Of a stretch of 64,000 nt of DNA, positions 22,871 to 34,763 are shown in pieces. A program made the translations under genes and the position numbers. The DNA is taken from positions 39,078,145-39,142,144 of the forward strand of contig CM072512.1 in NCBI GenBank assembly GCA_036898135.1, written 5' to 3'. Under the pieces are notes generated by a model. The model did not search any database. It saw only the letters and a program-made list of their open reading frames with translations, and was not told the DNA's origin. This stretch comes from Oncomelania hupensis. Taxonomy: Eukaryota > Mollusca > Gastropoda > Littorinimorpha > Pomatiopsidae. The first letter of the stretch is position 1. Each line of letters starts with the position of its first letter.

Positions 22871-23504
22871 GTCGTAAACACAGCTGAGACTGCTTAGTAT
22901 CTTGAGGCTTAAATCAGAAACACAACAATAAAAAATATTAAAGATACTTTTAATTATCAAACAACACAAGACAAATGAATTTCGAGCTATGCCCTGTCAG
23001 ATGGCAGGGCAGCGACCACAGCAAGCAGCAAGCAGCAAGCAGCAAGCGGAGAGCGTCTGCTAGTGACCTACTTAACCATAACTGAAAACCGGCAAGTTTA
23101 AAACTATTATATTGCGCGTTATATTATTTATATTTTAATAATGCAAACTCAGGGGAGCGAAGAAAATGTTTGCTTAACTCAAAAGACACGGTGGGATTTA
23201 ATGATGGTGAATATTCTAGCAATTCATCTTCAAAATCCTCTTCCATATCTGTGAAGTCACGCTGACAGTGTTGAATGGGCATGTGGGCGGAGTTATACTT
23301 CGCCCGCAAGGAAATTCCCGCGTATGACTGGCAAAATGTGCCAATACCGTTTTAGCAAGTTTTAATTCGTTGTATCTCCTAATTGCGCTAATTTTTTTTT
23401 TTACATTTTGGTAAGATTGTTCAACAACCTAAACTCTTTACATTTGCCTTGTTTTCATTTTGGATACCCTAAAAAGCACCTCTAAACAATCTGGGCTTCG
23501 GCTA

Positions 23505-23645
23505 AATTGGAAAGACAGGACCATCAGTCTACATTCTAAAGTAAGACTGCTGCGCTCCCTTGTCATCTCCATCTTCCTATATGCTTGCGATGCATGGACC
23601 CTCACAGCAGATCTACAACGTAGAATACAAAGCATGGAGAGTACA
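23505..23645 (+). mobile_element. RTE-like LINE copy A, part 3 of 3
   Basis: Continues the LINE frame with 'WKDRTISLHSKVRLLRSLV' and 'SIFLYACDAWTLTADLQRRIQ', the region after RT that is also seen in copy B. It ends near 23645 without the (GGATA)n tail, so the 3' end of this copy is lost. Confidence 0.8.
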
Positions 23646-25610
23646 TGGTTCTGCATCTCAGCTAATGTCTTAAGTACCTGACTGACTCTCAACTAAACTA
23701 GGTGGAGGATTTCAACAAAGACTGACCACAGATCCACTTCAATGGTCTCTTTTATTTTCTTTTTTCTAATTTTGTTAAAATTCTTCGTTTCTTCCCGTTC
23801 TCTTTTTCTTCTTCAAACTCCCAGTATTTTGTTCTCCTGATACTTAACTATTGGTCTAAGCTGAGAATCCTCGATAAAAGAACTAACCAATGAACTGTAC
23901 TCCATCTTTTTACTTCCACTTCCTTTCTTCCACGACTTTTCTTCGTTACTTTCTTGATTTTTTGGTTCTTTGTTTTTGTAAACCTAAATTAATGTTAACA
24001 AATAACAGATTACCGTTTTTATTTCGCCAAGTAACATATATACATATAGAACACCAGGAGTTGATGTTAGAAAACAATCGCAATTTTCTCCACATTCTGA
24101 GCGCATTGGCCATCGCTCTCATGAGCTAATCTAGGACTAAGAAGAGAATCTTTGATAAAAGACTGACCAAAGAATTGCTCCATTACTTTAATTCATAGTC
24201 TGTTTTTCCCTTACACTTTTTCCAATCCTATAATGCTATATATTCTCTCGCACTTCTGTTTCCTTCAATTTCTGCCTTTCCAATCTTTCCATCCTAATGC
24301 TTTTAAGTACCCGACTTTCCTCTAATCTAGATCTGGCTATAAGAATCACAAGGTAAACAAAACGACTAACCAAAGAACAACTACTACCTTTCTTCATCCA
24401 TTTGCTTAGTTCCTTCTTCGTTATTTTATTAATCATTTATCATTATCATCAATTATTGTTGCTTCATTTCTACTTCCGATTATTTTTCCGTCTGCCCTTT
24501 CTTCATTTATTCCATTCTTCTATTATTCCCCACCCCACCCTCCCCTACCTCTTCCAGCAGCATCTTACTACACTGACCAGACTGGTCCCATCTAATTCGC
24601 TTAATTAACTCTCTCCGGCGTATTATAGGCGACCTACTTCAGTTCAAGGGTTCTCGTTTCGCAGTAGATTAGTACAAAGTGATGCGTTTCTTCGCACCCT
24701 TTGTTGCCATGCTTAAGATCCATCAAGGTGGATCAATGGTGCTTGGCGTTGCACAGTGTACAGGCTGTCTTGCGGCAAGTTGGTGTCTTCGGCAGACTGT
24801 GTTCAATCTCGAAGTCGACGCGACGCGACACTGGCCAATAGTTTGAGCTGTTCTTTGATCGGGTGAGTGCACTCTATAAAAACTACTACTTTATTTAGAT
24901 CCTGGATATATTAAAAAAAAAAAAAAACAAGCGGCAGTGGCAAAGTCAAAGAAAGTTTTCCCGAAATGAAACTATAACATGAATAAAAGAAAAACAGTAT
25001 ACTGTTCCCATGATATATATTAGTGCTAATTGTTAAAAAAATTTGCTTTATATTTTTAACATGGTTTTAAAAACCTAAAGCATCGCATCCAGTCCAAACA
25101 TTTCACAGACGCATTAAATCCCTGGTTCACTCACCATTTCTGGTCACCCTTCGTCAGATCGTTGATTTCTGCTTAATGGCATTAATTTATGTTCGAGGAA
25201 TACACATTGTAATTCCTCTGTTCCTTGGCCTGTCTCTTTTGAAAAACAGCCCTTATACAGTAAAAGTATCCTCCTTGAAGAAAATTAAAAGATTTTACCC
25301 CTCACATTATAGGTTTCCTAGACTCCTTACTACGGAGTTTATCCAGAATCTTGTTACGGTCTGGTGTGTCTGAATCGCAGACACCATCTATTTTCATTCC
25401 AGCAATACTCATGGATATTCATTTCTCTTCGATCTTTGTGTCTTATACTTTTAAATCTTCCCTTTGTCGTGAATCGCACGGTGCTTCGCTGAGATATATA
25501 GAATGGGTTTGGGTTATTGAATTGCGCGGAATTGTGGCGTCGAATATAGTATTCTTCTTGCAATGTTCAGGTTGATCGTACATAATCTTGTATTAAATAA
25601 GTATGTTGTA
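23646..25610. other. No gene seen
   Basis: T-rich, pyrimidine-biased sequence at 23700-24600. Unique sequence at 24600-25600 includes a GC-richer patch at 24650-24870. No exon or transposon was recognised with confidence. Confidence 0.4.
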
Positions 25611-25612
25611 AC

Positions 25613-25714
<102 letters not shown>

Positions 25715-26126
25715 TCACATACATGTTACCATATTCAAATGTTGCAAGAAGTTTCCTTTAACAGCAAAATACGTATTGTGTTCTTTCTTAAAAATCCTAA
25801 TCAACCATGTGCCACACAGAGATTTACATCAAAATTAAGACGCTTTCAAGATCACCATATAAACTGTTTTATTTCCTTTAGTTCTAGAAGCATAACAAAT
25901 TCAAACTGTAACGTAAAGAATTAGATCACAACATTTCCAATTTTGATTTTTTTGACGAACATGATGGCAGTTGTTGCTACTCTAATAACGATAATATTGT
26001 CAAAGTTTTGAATGTTTTCCCATATTTTTTCATGTGCTGAAGTATTGAACACCTGTATGCATTCCCTTGTGCGTTGACTTGGCAACAAACATTTTGTTGT
26101 AATCTTTGTGTTAATAACAGTTCTTT

Positions 26127-26225
26127 CAGCTCTTCCGAAGTCTGTTCACTTCATTGCTAGCGATTTTGTTTACTATCAGTGGGCAAAATCGCTAGCAATG
26201 AAGTGAACAGACTTCGTAAGAGCTG
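26127..26225. repeat. Near-perfect 42-bp inverted repeat with a 15-bp spacer
   Basis: Arms 26127-26168 and 26184-26225 match at 41 of 42 bases when one is reverse-complemented. RNA from either strand would fold into a long hairpin. The flanks contain 'cagttctttcagctcttccg', which resembles retroelement 3' ends but was not identified. Confidence 0.92.
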
Positions 26226-27468
26226 AATGGACGTTTATTGCTCCTGACCCTAAAAATGTAACGCTGTTAAAACTCTTGTAGATGGGAGCATCTTACTGTC
26301 ATCTGTCCACGCATTGGGAAAAAATATATATATTCTATTGAAATCTGGCAGGACTCCCATTAGTGATTGTAGTTACTCACTTAAATCCGTCCGTTGAAAT
26401 GGCTTCCATTGTTGTTATTCCTTTGTGAATGCAATCCCAGCAGACAAGTTTGAAATCGTTGAAGTATCTCCAAGTATTGTTTTTTTCGTGTTTGAGCAAA
26501 GTGGCCATTTATGAACGCAGTGCCACTAAATGTGCTCTTTGGAGATTGAAGTTTAAGAGATTTAAGAAACTTCTGTTGTTGTTATTGTTAAGACTAAATC
26601 TTATTCAGCCAAAGGATGGAGTTTCGGAACTCTGTTCAAAATCTACAATCGTGTTGCTAGCTGCAGCTCTGGCACAGAATCATATGTGTCTGTTTATAAT
26701 CTTCCGCAGAGGGAGTTCAAGCTCTAAAACTACCAAGCGTTTCTGTTTCCGACCTTCATGAGTCAGCTGCATTGTTCAAGGTTTAAAATCTGTTGAAGTT
26801 GCTTCCGTCGTTGTTGTACATCTGAGATGCTCTTGCAGCTCTTCTTCCGAACCTCCTGATGTTTCTCAACTCCTGCAGCTCCATTAGCTCGTCATTGCGA
26901 ACCAGCAAAGTAACCACTTTAAAGGAGCTGCACAGACAAATGCAGACGTCAATAAGTTACAATTGATTAGGGATTTTGTCTGTATTTCTGTTTTTGCAAA
27001 TTACTTACCCGTAGTATCTCTGAGACTGTGAGTAAAGCGAAAGCGACAGATACAACGTGTTGATAATAATTTCTTTGTTTATAGTGTTGAAAATGTTTTT
27101 CGGAACAACTCACGAGGTCATATAATGATGTGTGGACATTAAATAGGTGCATAATTATGTTTACACGATTTACAAGTCTACCTTGCTAACATAGAGACTC
27201 ATTTAATATTTATAAATAGATTCTCAAACAAATTAACAGCTACAACGCCATTTGAATAGTCAGTGAATTCACTGAAACTTCTATCTATGGGTTACAGATA
27301 GGAGTGTTCAGGTCAAATACGTAAATGATAAATTATGCAATTAGACTGGTAGCATGAACTAATTAAAAATATTGCGTTAGTCTTTTTATGGTAAATTAAG
27401 ACGACTAATGAGGCGCACCCACCATTCTAGGAATGTTATTATTGTCTAATTATTTTAGAAAAAATGTA
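26226..27468. other. No gene seen; 3' flank of the tetraspanin gene
   Basis: Unique AT-rich sequence. If the tetraspanin transcript has a further 3' exon or long UTR, it would lie here. No polyadenylation site can be assigned with confidence. Confidence 0.4.
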
Positions 27469-27644
27469 TCACCTGCAAATGGCAGACATTTCGGCCATGA
27501 GGACGAGTATGCCGATGATCAAGACGAGGACGATGTGTTTGGTTACTTCTTTCATCAGTACGTCAAAGCACGGGTTGTTCGTGTTGGGATTCTCAGGACC
27601 TGGCTTTGTGAATGGGCACATGGGATCTTTGAGCTGCAAGTGAA
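27469..27644 (-). CDS. Tetraspanin exon 7 (end of large loop, TM4, stop)
   Basis: The acceptor 'ttcttcag' ends at 27645. Two bases complete the split codon, then the frame reads LKDPMCPF, 'NNPCFDVLMKEVTKH', the hydrophobic TM4 and SAICR before TGA at 27471-27469. The two Cys here would pair with the CCG region in the large extracellular loop. A later acceptor at 'cttgcag' is also possible but would not match the phase of exon 6. Confidence 0.8.
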
Positions 27645-30600
27645 CTGAAGAAAAAGAAGAAGAGTAGAAGCTGTGTTGTTGCTCCTGCTGTTGTTACTGC
27701 TGGTGCTGCTCATGAAGCAAACGTTTTGGGTTTTATTAGACAACAAAGATGACTGATGATAATGTAGAGATACCAGTGTCCAAGTTGTTTGCGATGCGAA
27801 CATAATGCAGAACAGGCCCCGCCCGCTATGTGCAATCTCTAAAAACCGCAGGCGATTTTGTGAAGAATAAGAAAACGACGACGACGACGACGATGACGAT
27901 GACGATGATGATGATGATAGAACAAACTTTCCCGCTAGTGGGAGAAATTTGTGTCGCTTATTTAGCAAACGAACATGGTGAAGGCAGTGCAGCCGCGCCA
28001 CCCCAAAACCCACGAATATGCCTAAACTTTTTTTTTTCTTTTACAACCTATGTCTTTCCTTACGAATGATGATGATGACGATGATGATGGCGATTACTGC
28101 TTATGACAATGAATGGCAATGTACTTAAGTGTATTAAGCATCTGTGTTTACATTTAGCGGCGGTGTAGTTTTTGGCAAAGGCTTTGCTGGTGTCGCTGAC
28201 AGTTTCCCTGACCATCAGCTTGCAGCACGTTGCTGGCACTTCAGCACAGGGACTGCAGTTTTGATGCTGCTGCTCCAACCACCATGGGCTTTTCTCCTTG
28301 AAGTCGTGTGGCCCGTTCACACCGCAACATTCAAACGTTATCTGTAAACCACGTTTTTGCAGTTATAAGGAGGCACTGTGGTCTAATGGTAGTGCTTCGG
28401 CTTGCGGATGTGAAGGTCCCGGGTTCGAGCCCTGGCCGGGCCATTGTGTTGTGTCCCTGGGAAAGACACTTTACTCCTGTTTTCCTACTCCTTCGGATGA
28501 GAGTATAAACCGAGGTCTAGTCTGTGTCGCATACATTCCATCATAACGGACTTTAAAGATGTCCTAGACGGGTGAGCGCCGGTGACAAGAACACACCCAG
28601 CTTGCACCTAGGTCCTTCTCCCCCATCCCTGGCTGCCCAGGATTGTGCTCAGTTGTCCGGGCGTCAGACCATGCGCCCAAAGGCTGCGGGTGGGCGTCTC
28701 GGGCGGCTTGAGTTAGATCCTGTATCGGCCAGCGCCTTGAGCAGCTCTTGAGCTGGAAAAGCGCTATATAAGAACGATTAAATAAATATTGTTGCTGCTC
28801 TAACAACCAAGTCCATATGGACCTCAACGAACAATGATATTATTACCCGATGTCTTAACTATGGACATTATACTGGTCGTAGTTGCTGCTAGTAGCTACT
28901 AGCCGCTTCAAAACTTGGCGGGAAAAGGGCAGGGTTGTGGATGATGACTTGACTGCCTTCAGTTAATAAATGTTCACACTTAAAGGGAAACAATCTTGCT
29001 GAGACATTCGGTCAAGCTCGAACTATCCCACTTTGTAAAATCGAAAGAGAAGACGCCACACACCACACACCTGTACCAAATCCAGAGTTTGGGAGAAGAG
29101 GCTAGAAGAGTTGGCGCGCCCAGTGTAGCTGAGGCGAAGCTCTTCCGTGATGGACTGGCGCAGACTCTCTTTGGTCTTCTCTTTGTTGCTCAGCGCCAGT
29201 CCAGCCGCCGTGATCTGCGCCAGCGCCACCAAGAGCACGATGATGCCGTACGACAGGATCATTGGCTTAGATCGCATCAGCACGCCGCAGCAGCCTGATT
29301 GTCATCGATGGTTATAGCAATTAGAAGCCTGAACGAGAAACGTTTGAGTTTCTTTACCAACACCTGCTTAAAATATGCGAGTTTGTACGAGAGAGGAAAT
29401 TGGATTTTGCAGGTGTAAACTTATGAAATATTAAATAAAGCACGTGAATATATCCACCCAACTAGAAAGGCAAAGCCCCTATAATTCACATACTCTTTAT
29501 AAAACTTACAATATTAAACATAAAAATGACTGCCTAGAAGAAAACAAAACACAAACTAAATGAATCCTATATCCTATCCTGTCCCGTAACCCCCTGAGGT
29601 CGTAGGGGCACCACAGATGATCGTGTAACCAGCATACTCCATCATTCTCTGTCCTCAGCAGCCCTGATGGCTTCGCTCAGTGTCAAATCAGTCCATTCTC
29701 GAATGTTGTCCTCCCACCTCTTTTTCGGTCTCCCTCTTCTTCTACCTCCTTGCACTGTGCCTTGCAGAATAGTCTTTGCAAGTCCTGATGATCTGGTGAC
29801 ATGGCCATACCATCGGAGTTTCCGTTTCTTCACCACTGTGAGCAGGTCATTGTGTTGTCCAATGGCTTGTGTGATGGTCTGTCGGACTTCGTCGTTGGTG
29901 ATGTGTTGGATATAGGAAATGCCCAGAAGTCTTCTGTAGCACCTCATCTCCATGCTTGTATTCTTCGTTGGAGATCTGCTGTGGGGGTCCATGCTTTGCA
30001 AGCATATAGGAAGATGGAGATGACAAGGGTGCGCAGCAGTCTTACTTTGGAATTTAGACTGATGGTTCTGTCTTTCCAAATGGGCTTCAACCTTGTCAGG
30101 GCAGCAGTTGTTTGTGCGATCCAGGAGAGGACTTCCTGTCGGGACCCATTATCTGATACAATGGCTCCTAAATATTTGAAGCTATGCACTGTGTTGAGGG
30201 ATTGGCCTTGGACTTTGATGTCCGTGTTGATGCCATTGGTGTTGTTGGTCATCATTTTGGTCTTCTCTGCACTTATTTCCATTCCATAAGCTCTGGAGGT
30301 GGTGTCAAGCCTCTGTACCAGCTGTTCAAGTTCTTGTTCCTCTCCAGCCAGAAAACTTGTTTTTTCCAACCTAGTTCCAGTCACTCGCCCAAAAAGGCAA
30401 TCACCGAAGTCGAACGAAGCTCTCCGATGTGTTACGAAATGATGCTTGCATGACTACGACTAGTTGACAGTAAAAATGATCGCTGTTGCTTCTAATTCTG
30501 TTCGATTTACACAGATTAGCATTTCGGAACGGTATACTTTGTTATTATCGACCATATTTAATAGTTGCGTTCCTTGATTTGCATTTTGTTAGTTCTCAGC

Positions 30601-31073
30601 AGTAGGCTAATAAAAGCATTCCCCATTTCCTGCCTAGAACCAAGTAGACACTGTTATACAGTATACATAGGCTTAATCTACATTATATATTATAAGTCAG
30701 TCTTCACTCAGCGAAGAAGCTCACTAGCTGAATATAATTATTAGACCTGTATTGTTTGTTTTATACGTAAATAAATGTATAAACTATATCTATTCTAATT
30801 AATAATATTTAGGCCTATACTTTATAATATTTGAATCTTTAAATTTCCAGAGAAGGACGAGTAGGCTAAGCGATTTTTAAAAACAACAACTCGAGATCAG
30901 AGTTAAATTAATAGTAAGTTATTCATTGCTTACAGGGTCCAGCAGACGGCAAAGAGCCGAAAAAGGACCACAAAATTAAGACCACAACTTCGCTAGTAGT
31001 AGTAGTAGTAGTAGTAGTTTTGATTTATTGTTGCTTTAGGTCCAGCGGACTCCTCCGAGCCAAATCAGGACCG

Positions 31074-31126
<53 letters not shown>

Positions 31127-31172
31127 ATAGTATAGTTATTTAGTTAAATCTTTAATTTATTTATTTGTTTTG

Positions 31173-31260
<88 letters not shown>

Positions 31261-34200
31261 CTACTTTAAAAAAAAGAAGAAAATAATAGTGTGCTGCTGT
31301 GCTTGCTCAAAGGTGTAAATATGGTCAGTGACGTTTTGTTTGTTTTTGCTGAAGTTGGGTGTAACACAAAATATTCAGATGATGTTACTGGTTATTTATT
31401 TATTTATTATTTTTTTTTATATAGATTTACCTAAGTTTTCAGATGATTTATAGAAATTTCCGCCTGCCACGCAACATTTTTTTTTATTCGTGTTTCTCAT
31501 TAAAATACATATTATTGAAATACATATAACAAATTTACTGTATCGGTTAAAAAAAAATAATATTAGTTAAATAAATAATTGCTTTGGTGCTTGCAATAAA
31601 AATGTCACTGTTTTTTGAGACCATTATAAACTTGCTTTGCCTTGTTGTGCTGAAGGGACATCAACGTATCCATAGCGCTTTGAAGTTTTGTCATGGTTTT
31701 ATTGTTGATATAGATGTGAAATCGTTGTATGTGTGCATTATGTGTTATGTATTACTTTTACTCTTTATTACTAATTGTGTCAGTATATTACTCATAATAA
31801 AATAATAATAATACTAACTGCTTCAAAATGCGAATCTCGACTTGACTTAAGCTTGAAGCTGTGCAGATCGAATCAGAATTAGATCTAGAAGCAACAGCGG
31901 CTATTTTTATGCACGGATGTTTCACCATAGGCTCTGAAGTCTTTTCTTTCGTCTTTGTAAACTCGTGGGGCCCCTACATACGTACGTAGTATAGTATGTA
32001 ATTGAGGCCTACGAAAAAAAGAGACCTCCCAGCCTGTGGTTTCACGTAGTCCTGCCAGCATTCGTTCGTATAACATCGGATAGCTTCGCTCGAGACCTCC
32101 CAGCCTGTGGTTTCACGTAGTCCTGCCAGCATTCGTTCGTATAACGTCGGATAGCTTCGCTCGACTCGGAGAGCTTCGTTCGACTTCGGTAATTGTCATT
32201 TTCGGCGAATGACTGGAACTAGGTTGGAAAAAACAAGTTCGCCTCCAGCCAATCCATCAATGTCAGCTGCAAAACGAAGATTGGAGATTGCTCTACCCCC
32301 TATGCTGACTGTGCTTCATGATCTGCAAGAACATCTAACATGATGCGCTCTAGGAAGATGCTGAAGAGTGTTGGAGAGAGTAGGCATCCTTGACGCACAC
32401 CGATTGTTGTTCTGAACCAGTTCCCGATGGCGCTGTTGTGGAGGATTGCACTGGTAGCCTTGTCATACAGACTTTTGATGACTTCAATAATTTTAGGGCT
32501 GATGTTGTACACTTTCATTTTTGCCCATAGAGCTGCACGCCAGACTCGGTCAAACGCCTTCTTGAAGTCTATGAACACATGATATAGATGTTGTTAGTGC
32601 TGTAGGTATTTCTCACAGATTATTCTGAGGTTAAAAATCTGTTCAGTGGTACTTCGCCCTGCCCTGAATCCTGCTTGTTCTTCAGCTATGATTTGTTCAG
32701 CTTGGGGTTTCAACCTGTTGAGTATAATTTTCAGGAGGACCTTGCTGGGATGGCTGATGAAACAGTGGCATTAAAAGACCATTCTGCAAGGCACAGTGCA
32801 AGAAGGTAGAAGAAGAGGGAGACCAAAAAAGAGGTGGGAGGACAACATTCGAGAATGGACTGGTTTGGCACTGAGCAAAGCCATCAGGGCTGCTGAGGAC
32901 AAAGAATGATGGAGTATGCTGGTTAAACGATCATCTGTGGTGCCCCTACGACCTCAAAGTTACGGGACAGGATAGGATAGGATAGGCATTAAAATGCAAA
33001 GTAATACCAACTCTGATCCTTCTATGCTCTTGACTTTGAGATGATCTTAACTTCCAGCTCCAAATACACTCATGTAATATCCAATAAACTACAGCAAAAG
33101 TTGTATTAAGACCACAAAAAAAGAGTGACATCGGGATGGCTTTGACCTTCAGTGACCTTGACCTTGGGATCACTTTGACCTTCACGTAATCTCTTATATG
33201 TATGATTAGATAACCCAATATTGCTGCATATTATGTGCTAAATAGAGCTATTCCACTGTACGATGACCCATTTTGTGTATGTTTTTGCAAGGCCTAAAAT
33301 GACCTTGACCTTCAAGATAAACGCAAAAACGGAAGATATATGAAAGGTCAATCTATCATCTCTAAATAAAAGCAGTTTGAACTTTACATCTCAGGTGGCT
33401 TAGGGTCAATGTCACTTCAAAGTACCTATACTAACTGACTTCAAGTAACCTTGACCTTGGAGTGAGGTTCACCAAATGTGCATAGGATGTGTGTCTCATT
33501 GATATCTACCATGCATCAAAGAATCATAATTTTTTAAAAAGTGAAATTTTGTGAAAATGTTTCTTTTTCTTTTTACTAACATTTGTTGATTCCTTGACCT
33601 TGACCTTGAAATGATGTCATTCATTCACTTATCGTTTATGAGGTCTCATGGATATACACCAGTTTACCAAGTTTGATTATAATAGTTGAAAAAGGTTCTG
33701 AGATATTAATCCACTTGCAAGTTTTGCACATCCAAACGGCGGGCAGACGGACGGACACCTCAAAAAAGTGTTCGATGTTATTTTTGGACTATTTAGGACT
33801 CATCTCGCACAGATTTGCAAACAATCTGGACACATATTTAGGGGAGTGGAGAGGGGGAAGGGGGGGGGGGGGAGATAGGATAGTACATAGACTCACATTG
33901 CTATACATGTGAGTCAAAACTGTACGTTCAGATTAGAGATTGTCAATGATTAATCTGCTTATCCTGATCAAATCGCATTCAAATTAATCTGATAATTGGA
34001 AGATTGTGCTTGATCATATCATTTTCATAGTGGTCTGATCATACATTCAGGTTGCTATGATGCGGCACACTCTTCTTACTCTAGCTATGGATCCATTACT
34101 TTAAATAATCAACTCAAAGTTCTAAGGATTTGTATATGGGTGTGTTTATTTCCCTTCTCATAAAATGTGTGAAATCTTTAAAAACGCTAACGGATGACAT

Positions 34201-34419
34201 TACGCTTTAAACCCGCCAACTGATATTTGTAGGAAATGGTGCAATCTTATTTCCTGGTATAAAAATATATTGTATCACTGAGACATTCTACGCTGAGGAT
34301 ACGTAATCTTTATATGCAGTAAACCATCAGGTGTTTCGTATGTACATGCAGCATGTCCTTGCAATAGCTTTCGAGTAAAACACCTGTCTCCGCTGTCACA
34401 GGGTACACGATTGACTACG

Positions 34420-34506
<87 letters not shown>

Positions 34507-34709
34507 GGCGGCAAGGATAGCTCAGTGGTCAGAGCGCTCGACTTGTGTGAGTGCGTCTTTGGCGACGTGGGTTCGAATCCTGACTTCAGCAAACTATTGT
34601 GTGATAGCTGGATATTACGGGCCAGCGCTCTGAGAAGCTCTCTGAGCTTGTAAGTGCGCTATCTAAGAAAAATCTCTTTTTCTTTTCTCTTTACTACTAC
34701 TACTACTAT

Positions 34710-34763
<54 letters not shown>

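Larger units (their letters stand above)
20868..22998. repeat. Inner inverted repeat (arms about 75 bp)
   Basis: The left arm, about 20873-20943 ('gcatagctcgaaaattc...'), pairs with the right arm, about 22919-22996, in inverted orientation at roughly 85-90% identity by eye. The pair sits well inside the outer TIRs. It could be the ends of an older nested element or a subterminal part of the host transposon. Confidence 0.65.
19701..23504. mobile_element. DNA transposon of unclear superfamily with long imperfect TIRs
   Basis: The left end AGTCCAAGCCCAGAATG and, reverse-complemented, the right end AGCCGAAGCCCAGATTG match. Similarity continues inward for about 150 bp, including a shared 'gggtatccaaaat' and a shared 'ccaaaatgtaaaaaaaaaa' block. 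AATT flanks both sides (19697-19700, 23505-23508), a plausible 4-bp target duplication. LINE coding sequence is continuous across the insertion. Inside are a 160-bp tandem array, an inner inverted repeat, a Cys-rich ORF, and GATA and CA microsatellites. No DDE domain was recognised, so the copy is probably non-autonomous or decayed. Confidence 0.75.
30342..32251. mobile_element. Mutator-like non-autonomous element with 9-bp target duplication
   Basis: Terminal inverted repeats of about 75 bp start at 30351 and 32242. They share 'aacttgttttttccaaccta' and, further in, 'accgaagtcgaacgaagctc'. They are flanked by CTCCAGCCA on both sides (30342-30350, 32243-32251). A 9-bp duplication with long TIRs is the Mutator/MULE pattern. 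There is no transposase. The interior contains (AGT)n and (ATT)n arrays, a 48-bp LINE/SINE tail fragment and, near the right TIR, a 71-bp tandem duplication. LINE copy B is continuous across it. Confidence 0.82.

Noticed and set aside
27100..27468. A further 3' tetraspanin exon after the CAG|GTGATA donor-like site
   Set aside because: No downstream acceptor with a convincing short tail could be picked; the in-frame TGA is the simpler end.
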